Assembly: GCA_030833265.1 (NCBI GenBank)
Contig: JAURHO010000084.1
Span: forward strand, 1-6,975
DNA: 6,975 nt
Direction of reading: 5' to 3'
Source: Crocinitomicaceae bacterium
GTDB taxonomy: Bacteria > Bacteroidota > Bacteroidia > Flavobacteriales_D > Crocinitomicaceae
The notes below the pieces were generated by a model. The model saw only the letters and a program-made list of their open reading frames with translations, was not told where the DNA came from and searched no databases. Of this stretch, positions 1-5,534 are shown in pieces. The translations under genes and the position numbers were made by a program. Within the stretch, counting starts at the first letter, position 1. Every line of letters begins with the position of its first letter.

Positions 1-300
1 AAGTGCAAAGTAACCTGCTGACATCATTAAACCTCCGATGATAATCGAGCGGCGATAGCCCAGAATTCGGTCAGCGAGTAAGCCACCGATAAAAGGGGTG
101 AGGTACACCAAACCTAAGTAAGTTCCGTAGATATCGGATTTCTTTTCAGCATCAAAGCCCATTCCGCCGTTATTCCAGCCATCAATCATGTAGAGTGAGA
201 AAATTCCGAGCATTAAATAATACCCAAAACGCTCCCACATTTCGGTCCCGAACAAATACCAAAGTCCTGTTGGGTGACCATTCTTCTTTGTATTTTCCAT
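1..300 (-). CDS. POT/PTR2-family proton-coupled peptide transporter (MFS), N-terminal part
   Basis: This inner-membrane transporter probably imports di- and tripeptides by proton symport. Only its first 100 residues lie in the window; the rest is beyond the left edge. The frame is open from an ATG at 300-298 to base 1. Residues 20-28 read ETEMWERFGYY-like, matching the POT signature ExxERFxYY (E20, E23, R24, F25, Y27, Y28), which lies in TM1 and takes part in proton coupling. Residues 72-84 (GGLLADRILGYRR) match the MFS loop 2-3 motif with its conserved Asp77 and Arg78. Hydrophobic stretches around 24-38, 59-75 and 85-100 fit TM1 to TM3. The start MENTKKNGHPTGLW is typical of the family, with a short polar N-terminus directly before TM1. 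The gene is divergent from tcdA. The family call is secure from the two motifs; the exact substrate is inferred. Confidence 0.93.
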   Translation of the reverse strand, partial: MENTKKNGHPTGLWYLFGTEMWERFGYYLMLGIFSLYMIDGWNNGGMGFDAEKKSDIYGTYLGLVYLTPFIGGLLADRILGYRRSIIIGGLMMSAGYFAL

Positions 301-304
301 ATTG

Positions 305-312
305 CAATTTTA
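305..312 (-). promoter_or_regulatory. Possible -7 element of the peptide transporter gene
   Basis: On the minus strand this reads TAAAATTG, one mismatch from the Bacteroidetes consensus TAnnTTTG, and it ends 4 bp before the transporter ATG. No TTG (-33) lies at the usual 17-23 bp distance upstream. If real, transcription would start almost at the start codon. This is a weak call. Confidence 0.25.
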
Positions 313-331
313 GTTTACCTGCCGAATATAG

Positions 332-339
332 TAATTTTG
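332..339 (+). promoter_or_regulatory. Putative -7 promoter element of tcdA
   Basis: TAATTTTG matches the Bacteroidetes -7 consensus TAnnTTTG exactly and lies 17 bp before the tcdA ATG. A clear TTG at -33 is absent; the sequence around 308-316 (TTTTAGTTT) is only a degenerate candidate. The expected transcription start is near 343-348, giving a leader of about ten bases. The match supports the downstream ATG at 357 over the upstream in-frame ATG at 195, which would lie ahead of this promoter. Confidence 0.5.
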
Positions 340-356
340 CCCCGAAAAATGAGAAA

Positions 357-1085
357 ATGACAAACTGGTTAGAACGAACTGAGTTGCTCTTAAGTGAGCA
401 GAGTATGTCGCAACTAAAATCCGCACATGTGCTGATCGTCGGTTTGGGCGGCATTGGTTCTTATGCTGCTGAATTTATCGCGCGAGCTGGTGTTGGTAAA
501 ATGACCATTATTGATGGCGATGTTTTTGATCCCTCCAACAAAAATCGGCAGTTGACCGCTTTGGACTCCACTATTAATCAGAACAAGGCGAAGGTTTTGG
601 CTGCTCGCATCAAGGACATCAATCCTGATTGTGAGTTGGTTGTCATGGAAGAATTTGTCTTGCCTGAGCGTGTTTGGGAAATTTTAAAAACAGACGAGCC
701 CGATTACGTCATGGATTGCATTGATTCAGTAACCCCAAAACTAGAATGGATTTTAGCGTGCAAGCGTTTGAAGATTAAAATCATTTCTCATATGGGGGCA
801 GGTGGTAAAACGGATCCGACTCAAGTGAGGGTTTCAAATATGGAGCAACTTTCGGGTTGTAAACTGGGTGCGCATATTAAAAAACGAATGAAGCGCAAAA
901 ATGCTTCTTACAGGGGTGTTAAAGTAGTTTTTTCAACAGAGGTACAGCAACCCCATTCCTTAAAAATGACCGATGGCACACGCTACAAGAAGAGTTTTTA
1001 CGGAACGGTTAGTTATATGCCAGCCCTTTTTGGCTTAATGGGAGCAGCAGAGGTATTAAGGTATTTGAGCAAGGTAAAAGCATAA
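357..1085 (+). CDS. tcdA: tRNA threonylcarbamoyladenosine dehydratase TcdA (ThiF/E1-like)
   Basis: This cytoplasmic enzyme uses ATP to dehydrate t6A at position 37 of ANN-decoding tRNAs, giving cyclic ct6A. The 242 residues form one E1-like adenylation domain. The nucleotide loop GLGGIGS is at 29-35. The D-x-D...SNxNRQ signature is at 53-65 (D53, D55, N61, N63, R64, Q65). DCIDSVTPK at 120-128 and MGAGGKTDP at 146-154 are close to the same blocks in E. coli TcdA. A basic stretch at 174-189 (KKRMKRK...) corresponds to a region of E. coli TcdA where tRNA contact is plausible; that contact is inferred. GTVSYMPALFG at 216-226 matches the C-terminal family block. The frame stays open upstream to an ATG at 195, but those 54 codons are antisense to the transporter and precede the promoter-like element, so I start at 357 (A-rich upstream, no Shine-Dalgarno). 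The protein is slightly shorter than E. coli TcdA. A MoeB/ThiF paralogue is less likely given the TcdA-specific blocks. Confidence 0.92.
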   Translation: MTNWLERTELLLSEQSMSQLKSAHVLIVGLGGIGSYAAEFIARAGVGKMTIIDGDVFDPSNKNRQLTALDSTINQNKAKVLAARIKDINPDCELVVMEEFVLPERVWEILKTDEPDYVMDCIDSVTPKLEWILACKRLKIKIISHMGAGGKTDPTQVRVSNMEQLSGCKLGAHIKKRMKRKNASYRGVKVVFSTEVQQPHSLKMTDGTRYKKSFYGTVSYMPALFGLMGAAEVLRYLSKVKA

Positions 1086-1141
1086 AAATTAGTTGGTTTA
1101 GCAGGTTTTTAGTAAATTGTAGTGCTAAAACCTTTAAAACT

Positions 1142-3148
1142 ATGAAACAAACTTTCCTGATCCTTGCCGGATTGCTATTAACTGCGCCTATTGCAACCGC
1201 GCAATTATTTTCTGACAATTTTGATAATTATGCAGCTGGTTCTTATTTAGGGCCACAATCTACCGCTTGGTCAACTTGGTCAGGTACTGAAGGCGGAACC
1301 TCAGACGTTACCATTACCAACAACAACGCAGCAAGCGCACCTAATTCCATTTATTTTTCCTCAACTGCTGCTGGTGGCGGGCCTCAAGACGTCGTTTTGA
1401 ATTTTGGTCAGTTATATAACACTGGAATTTTCACACTTAGTGCTGATTTTTATGTCAATGCAGGAAAAGGTGCCTATTACAACATTCAAGGTTCTCAGAC
1501 TATTGGTTCTATTTGGGCCTTGAACGTGAATTTAGATGCGGGTTCTTTGGTAATTGATGATGGAATCAATTCAAATTTGTGCACAGGCAACTATCCAGAA
1601 GCAACTTGGTTTAATTTAAAAATTGAAGCCAACTTGACGCTGCATGTTTGGAAGGCCTATATTAATAATCAATTAGTAGGTACTTGGGTAAATGGTGTGA
1701 ACGCTGTTGCATCAATTGATATTTATCCTTTGCAAAATGACCAATATTATGTAGACAATGTAATTTTTGATCATCAAACCTATACGCTTCCTAATTTAAA
1801 TGCAATGGTTGCTTCTCTTGATATGGGAGGCTTTATTGCGGGTCAAACTACTAACCCTACTGTTTCAATTTTAAATGCGGGCCAAACAGCCCTGACATCT
1901 TTCAATGTGAACGTGAATTACAACGGACAAAATTATTCCCAAAATATTACAGGTGTTAATGTGGCCAGTATAGGTAATTATAGCGTAACTATTCCAACTT
2001 TAACTTTAGCGGCTGGTGCAATGAATGCAGTGGTTACTATTTCTAATATCAACGGCGGTAATGACGACAACGCAGCTGACAACACCCTCACTCAAGAAGT
2101 GAATCCGGTTGTTCCGGCAGCTGGAAAAATAGTGGTCGGAGAAGAAGCAACTGGTACTTGGTGTCAGTGGTGTCCGAGAGGAGCAGTGTTCATGGATAAA
2201 TTCCAAGCCGATTACGCTGGTTATTGGGCTGGTATCGCCGTACATAACGCAGATCCAATGACTGTAACTGATTACGACGCTGGTATTGGTGGCCTAATTG
2301 GTGGCTATCCGAGTGCTTTAGTAGATCGTCTGGGTGATGTAGATCCTTCTCAAATGGGTACTGACTTCTTTACGCGTTTGCAAACAGCTCCAATGGGTGT
2401 TATTACAAATGGCGCCACTTGGGATCCTGCAACTCGTGAGCTCAATATTTCAGTTACAACGAACATGACACAGGCCACCACGGGTGCCTACACTGTTGCC
2501 TGCGTACTCACTGAAGATGGCGTTACCGGATCAGGGGCAGGCTACAACCAAGCCAATGCTTATGCCGGTGGAAACAATGGTGTTATGGGTGGTTTTGAAG
2601 CTTTACCAAGCCCTGTGCCTGCTGCCCAAATGGTTTATGACCACGTGGCCAGAGCGATTGCTCCTAGTTTTACAGGGCAAACAGGAGTTATCCCAACTTC
2701 TACTTCAGTTGGCAGTACTTATACAGCAAACTTTTCATTTACCTTGCCAAGCACTTGGGACGAAACCCAAATGCATATTGTAGGGATGCTCATCGATCCT
2801 CAAGGGAAAATAGACAACGCAGGTTACACAAACATAGATAGTGCAGTGATAAATGGCTATGTAGCAGGTGTTGAAGAAATTTCAGGAGTGCTTCTGGAGC
2901 AAATGTTGGTTGTGGCACCAAATCCGGCTACAGATTTCACCAACATTACCATGCATATTCCAAGCAAAGCACAAGTGAGCTTAAAGGTGCTCGACGCAAA
3001 AGGAAGTATTTTGCAAGGTCGTCAGTATGGCAGCCTTCAAGGTGATTTTGAGGTCGGTATCAACACTTCTAATTTTGCAGCTGGGCTTTACCTAGTAGAA
3101 TTAGAAATGAACGGACAACGCATTCAAAAGAAATTGATTATTCGTTGA
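1142..3148 (+). CDS. T9SS-secreted protein: LamG-like region, CARDB-like linker, Omp28-like thioredoxin-fold domain with CxxC
   Basis: This is a 668-residue exported protein of unknown function. Residues 1-20 form a Sec signal peptide (MKQT, hydrophobic core, ATA before Q21), which fixes the start. Residues 22-210 are Asn/Gly/aromatic-rich beta-sheet sequence resembling LamG/concanavalin-like domains (FSDNFDNYAAGSYLGPQS, then YYVDNVIFD at 202-210). Residues 217-322 look like a CARDB-type Ig-fold linker, with paired-beta spacing and an acidic NDDNAADNT turn at 307-315. Residues 329-415 resemble the Omp28 family: EEATGTWCQWCPRG at 334-347 gives a thioredoxin-type C341-x-x-C344, and GGYPSALVDR at 387-396 supplies the expected cis-Pro (P390). 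Residues 416-575 are a further beta domain including YDHVAR (499-504), usual in Omp28-like proteins. Residues 588-668 are a type A T9SS sorting domain: APNPATD at 592-598, GLYLVEL at 648-654, and a basic C-terminus KKLIIR. Only two further cysteines are present (C147, C454). Function at the cell surface or outside the cell is inferred. The neighbour tcdA is unrelated, and a bidirectional terminator follows. Confidence 0.88.
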   Translation: MKQTFLILAGLLLTAPIATAQLFSDNFDNYAAGSYLGPQSTAWSTWSGTEGGTSDVTITNNNAASAPNSIYFSSTAAGGGPQDVVLNFGQLYNTGIFTLSADFYVNAGKGAYYNIQGSQTIGSIWALNVNLDAGSLVIDDGINSNLCTGNYPEATWFNLKIEANLTLHVWKAYINNQLVGTWVNGVNAVASIDIYPLQNDQYYVDNVIFDHQTYTLPNLNAMVASLDMGGFIAGQTTNPTVSILNAGQTALTSFNVNVNYNGQNYSQNITGVNVASIGNYSVTIPTLTLAAGAMNAVVTISNINGGNDDNAADNTLTQEVNPVVPAAGKIVVGEEATGTWCQWCPRGAVFMDKFQADYAGYWAGIAVHNADPMTVTDYDAGIGGLIGGYPSALVDRLGDVDPSQMGTDFFTRLQTAPMGVITNGATWDPATRELNISVTTNMTQATTGAYTVACVLTEDGVTGSGAGYNQANAYAGGNNGVMGGFEALPSPVPAAQMVYDHVARAIAPSFTGQTGVIPTSTSVGSTYTANFSFTLPSTWDETQMHIVGMLIDPQGKIDNAGYTNIDSAVINGYVAGVEEISGVLLEQMLVVAPNPATDFTNITMHIPSKAQVSLKVLDAKGSILQGRQYGSLQGDFEVGINTSNFAAGLYLVELEMNGQRIQKKLIIR

Positions 3149-3179
3149 TCAGTTTGAAAACGTGATCAATGATCACCTC

Positions 3180-3213
3180 AAAAAAAGAGCCGCTGAAAGC
3201 GGCTCTTTTTTTT
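3180..3213. terminator. Bidirectional intrinsic terminator between the T9SS cargo gene and purK
   Basis: A perfect 8-bp stem, GAGCCGCT (3187-3194) with AGCGGCTC (3198-3205), closes a GAA loop. It is flanked by seven A on the left (3180-3186) and eight T on the right (3206-3213). On the plus strand it ends the cargo gene, whose stop is at 3146-3148. On the minus strand the A run becomes a T run, so the same hairpin can end purK, whose stop is at 3233-3231. The A and T runs could also pair and extend the stem. Confidence 0.93.
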
Positions 3214-3230
3214 GAATAGGATTTTGGAAA

Positions 3231-4376
3231 CTACTTCGAAATGACTTTGACTTTTTCTTTGACGATCGCCGCTTTCTGGCGAACCTCTTGCATATTGGCA
3301 CCAGTTATGGTAATGTGCCCCATTTTACGGAAGGGTTTTGTAGTCGCTTTCGCATAGAGGTGCGGGTGCACACCAGGTAATGCTAAGATTTCTTCTAGTC
3401 CTTCATAATAAACAGGACCTTCATGACCTTTCTCGCCAATCAAATTGAGCATGGCACCTGCTTGGGTAAGCGCTGTTGAGCCAAGTGGCAGGTTCAAGAT
3501 TGCGCGCAAGTGTTGTTCAAATTGCGAGCTTTGGCAAACTTCTATAGTATGATGCCCACTATTGTGAGGTCTTGGGGCAATTTCATTGACCAAAAGCGTG
3601 TTGTCTTTGGTTAAAAAAAACTCAACAGCTAAAAGACCAATCATGTCGAGTTTTTCAATGATGTCAATAGCAATTTGTTGGGCCTTATTTTCAATTTCTG
3701 AAGATACGGCCGCAGGCGAAAACAAGAATTCAACTAGGTTGGCTTCTGGATTGAATTCGCATTCGACAAGTGGAAAACAGTTGGTTTGCCCTTGCTCGTT
3801 TCTGGCAACGATCACTGAAAGTTCTTTCGAAAAGGGGATGCACGCTTCAATGATAGATGGCGCTTGAAAACTATTTTGGAGCCCTGCTGTGTCCTTGATG
3901 ATTTGAACACCTTTACCATCGTAGCCACCGGTGCGCAGTTTGTGTACAACCGGGAACTCAAAAGGTATTTCAGTCGGATTATTGGGATCCCAGAACATGT
4001 ATGGTGCTGTAGGGATTTGATTTTCTTGGTAGAAATCTTTTTGGAGCCCTTTGTCTCGGATCAGTTCTAGAATTTCTGGTTGCGGATATACTTTTACACC
4101 CTTTTGAACTAGCATTTTAAGTGCTTCCGTATCGACATTTTCAATTTCAACTGTGATTAAATCTTTGTCTTGACCAAAATTGAGAACGGTTTGTGCATCG
4201 AGCAAAGAACCATTTTGGAAAGAATGGGCAATGGCTGCGCATGGGGCCTGAGGATCAGGGTCAAGCATATGTAATTGAATGTCAAGACTATTTGCAGCTT
4301 GAATGAGCATGCGTCCTAGTTGTCCTCCTCCGAGTACGCCGATTTTGTACTCGCTTCCGTACCAAGTTTTTGCCAT
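3231..4376 (-). CDS. purK: 5-(carboxyamino)imidazole ribonucleotide synthase PurK
   Basis: PurK is a cytoplasmic ATP-grasp enzyme that converts AIR, ATP and bicarbonate into N5-CAIR, a step of de novo purine synthesis; PurE then isomerises the product. The 381 residues are a little longer than E. coli PurK and typical for the phylum. GVLGGGQLGRM at 13-23 is the N-terminal dinucleotide-like glycine loop. TVEIENVD at 75-82 is the PurK block E-x-E-N-V/I. KLRTGGYDGKG at 146-156 is the glycine-rich ATP-grasp loop. KELSVIVAR at 184-192 is a core strand. EFF at 252-254 and NEIAPRPHNSGHHTIE at 264-279 carry the metal and phosphate ligands and are the best family signature. The C-terminal KPFRKMGHITI at 347-357 is also PurK-specific. 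No purE lies next to it here. It is divergent from hpt across 40 bp, and its -7 element ends 4 bp before the ATG at 4376. An ATP-grasp paralogue such as PurT is excluded by these motifs. Confidence 0.97.
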   Translation of the reverse strand: MAKTWYGSEYKIGVLGGGQLGRMLIQAANSLDIQLHMLDPDPQAPCAAIAHSFQNGSLLDAQTVLNFGQDKDLITVEIENVDTEALKMLVQKGVKVYPQPEILELIRDKGLQKDFYQENQIPTAPYMFWDPNNPTEIPFEFPVVHKLRTGGYDGKGVQIIKDTAGLQNSFQAPSIIEACIPFSKELSVIVARNEQGQTNCFPLVECEFNPEANLVEFLFSPAAVSSEIENKAQQIAIDIIEKLDMIGLLAVEFFLTKDNTLLVNEIAPRPHNSGHHTIEVCQSSQFEQHLRAILNLPLGSTALTQAGAMLNLIGEKGHEGPVYYEGLEEILALPGVHPHLYAKATTKPFRKMGHITITGANMQEVRQKAAIVKEKVKVISK

Positions 4377-4380
4377 GGCG

Positions 4381-4388
4381 CAAAGATA
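4381..4388 (-). promoter_or_regulatory. Putative -7 promoter element of purK
   Basis: The minus strand reads TATCTTTG, an exact match to TAnnTTTG, ending 4 bp before the purK ATG. A TTG lies 24 bp upstream (plus-strand CAA at 4413-4415), just outside the usual 17-23 bp spacing. The predicted transcript would start at or very near the start codon. The -7 element of hpt lies only 12 bp away on the opposite strand. Confidence 0.5.
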
Positions 4389-4400
4389 CGTTTAAAATTG

Positions 4401-4408
4401 TACCTTTG
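4401..4408 (+). promoter_or_regulatory. Putative -7 promoter element of the hpt-adk-obg operon
   Basis: TACCTTTG matches TAnnTTTG exactly and ends 8 bp before the hpt ATG at 4417. There is no TTG at the normal -33 distance; the nearest is at 4370-4372, 28 bp upstream and inside the purK start region. The 5' leader would be only a few bases, fitting the lack of a Shine-Dalgarno sequence. Confidence 0.55.
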
Positions 4409-4416
4409 TAAGCAAG

Positions 4417-4956
4417 ATGAGTGCAGCGGTTCAAATACATGACCTTTCTTTTGTTCCTTTTATAGATCAAGCGCAAATTCAAACACGCATTGAGGCTTTG
4501 GCAAAAGAAATTGATACCCAGTTCACCGGTAAAGATCCATTATTTTTAGCGGTGCTCAATGGCGCCTTCCTTTTTGCGGCAGATTTACTCCGAGAACTCA
4601 AGTGCCAACCTGAAATCAGTTTTGTAAAGGTGAGCTCTTATCAAGGTACGCAATCGACTGGAAGGGTAGATGAACTCATTGGTTTGCAAACCGGCTTGAA
4701 AGACCGTCATGTCATTGTACTTGAGGACATTTTGGATACCGGCGTAACCATGAATAAAATTTTCACCTTGTTAGAATCAGAACAACCTGCTAGCATTTCC
4801 ATTTGTACACTTTTACTCAAACCTGAGGCCTATAAAGGCAAGCACCAGCCCGAATTTGTTGGTTTTGAAATCCCTGATAAATTTGTTGTTGGTTATGGGC
4901 TTGATTACAAAGAATATGGTCGAGAACTTAAGTCAATATATCAATTAATCAATTAG
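4417..4956 (+). CDS. hpt: Hypoxanthine phosphoribosyltransferase
   Basis: This enzyme salvages hypoxanthine (often guanine too) by transferring phosphoribose from PRPP to give IMP or GMP in the cytoplasm. The 179 residues match the usual bacterial type I PRTase length. LAVLNGAFLFAADLLREL at 44-61 contains the NGA/G phosphate-loop block. SSYQGTQSTG at 73-82 is the mobile loop over the active site. VIVLEDILDTGVTM at 99-112 is the PRPP-binding motif, with acidic E103 and D104 and the probable catalytic base D107. LLLKPEA at 132-138 includes K135, which contacts the purine O6. FVVGYGLDYKEYGREL at 156-171 closes the purine pocket, with F156 stacking on the base and D163 conserved. It leads a plus-strand operon and is followed by adk after 2 bp. 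The hypoxanthine/guanine preference cannot be read from the sequence. Confidence 0.96.
   Translation: MSAAVQIHDLSFVPFIDQAQIQTRIEALAKEIDTQFTGKDPLFLAVLNGAFLFAADLLRELKCQPEISFVKVSSYQGTQSTGRVDELIGLQTGLKDRHVIVLEDILDTGVTMNKIFTLLESEQPASISICTLLLKPEAYKGKHQPEFVGFEIPDKFVVGYGLDYKEYGRELKSIYQLIN
4855..4885 (+). promoter_or_regulatory. Possible internal promoter in hpt for adk-obg
   Basis: TTTG at 4855-4858, a 19-bp spacer, and TAAATTTG at 4878-4885 make a full match to the Bacteroidetes -33/-7 consensus. The site sits in the 3' part of hpt, with the -7 element 73 bp ahead of the adk ATG. It is inside a conserved coding block (EFVGFEIPDKFV), so codon constraint could produce it by chance in AT-rich DNA. Confidence 0.3.
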
Positions 4957-4958
4957 TT

Positions 4959-5534
4959 ATGCTCAATATCGTACTATTTGGCCCTCCAGGGGCAGGCAAA
5001 GGAACCCAATCTGAAAGACTTATTGAAAAATACAATTTAGTTCACCTTTCAACAGGTGATGTCTTTCGTGCCAATATTAAAGGGGAGACTGAACTTGGTA
5101 AATTAGCAAAGAGTTACATGGATGCAGGGCAATTGGTTCCGGATGCTGTAACAATTGATATGTTGCGTTCGGAAGTTGCAAAGCATTCCGATCCAAAAGG
5201 TTTTATTTTTGATGGGTTTCCTAGAACCAATGCACAGGCACAGGCACTAGATGAATTCCTATCTAGCCTAAATACATCGATTTCATTGATGTTGGCCCTT
5301 GAGGTTGAAGAGCAAGAATTGAAAACACGCTTACTCAAAAGAGCTGAGGTTTCGGGCAGAGCAGACGACGCAGATCCAGCAGTTATTGAAAAAAGAATCT
5401 CGGTTTACAACCAAGAAACCGCTCCGGTAAAAGCGTTTTACCAAGCACAAGAGAAATTTGTTGCCATCGATGGCATTGGCAGCATCGACGATATCACTCA
5501 AAGATTATTCGCTGCCATAGATACAACTATATAA
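4959..5534 (+). CDS. adk: Adenylate kinase, short-LID form
   Basis: Adk interconverts ATP + AMP and 2 ADP in the cytoplasm and so sets the adenylate energy charge. The protein has 191 residues. The P-loop GPPGAGKGT is at 8-16 with K14. STGDVFR at 31-37 and the downstream GQLVPD at 57-62 form the AMP-binding region (T32, R37). DGFPRT at 85-90 is the adenylate kinase signature, with R89. R127, R134 and R146 in RLLKR...SGRADD...EKR provide the phosphate-clamping arginines. The LID between about 124 and 140 is short, without the zinc-finger-like insert or its cysteines, so this is the short form common in Bacteroidota rather than the roughly 214-residue E. coli type. The ATG follows the hpt stop by 2 bp, and the stop TAA directly abuts the obg ATG, which suggests translational coupling. 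A nucleoside kinase of another family is excluded by DGFPRT and STGD. Confidence 0.97.
   Translation: MLNIVLFGPPGAGKGTQSERLIEKYNLVHLSTGDVFRANIKGETELGKLAKSYMDAGQLVPDAVTIDMLRSEVAKHSDPKGFIFDGFPRTNAQAQALDEFLSSLNTSISLMLALEVEEQELKTRLLKRAEVSGRADDADPAVIEKRISVYNQETAPVKAFYQAQEKFVAIDGIGSIDDITQRLFAAIDTTI

Noticed and set aside
195..356. In-frame upstream extension of tcdA by 54 codons from an ATG at 195
   Set aside because: It runs antisense through the N-terminus of the peptide transporter, has no similarity to TcdA N-termini, and precedes the promoter-like element at 332-339. The downstream ATG at 357 gives a normal family length.
1093..1119. Possible promoter for the T9SS cargo gene: TTG at 1093-1095 and TAAATTG at 1113-1119
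   Set aside because: The second element is one base short of TAnnTTTG and the spacing is at the low limit (17 bp). It may be real, but the match is too poor to annotate; read-through from tcdA is equally possible across the 56-bp gap.
2006..2245. Antisense and alternate-frame open frames within the cargo gene, such as 2006-2245 minus and 2484-2783 plus
   Set aside because: They lie wholly inside a well-supported gene with a signal peptide and domains on both sides, and their translations show no motif or family resemblance.
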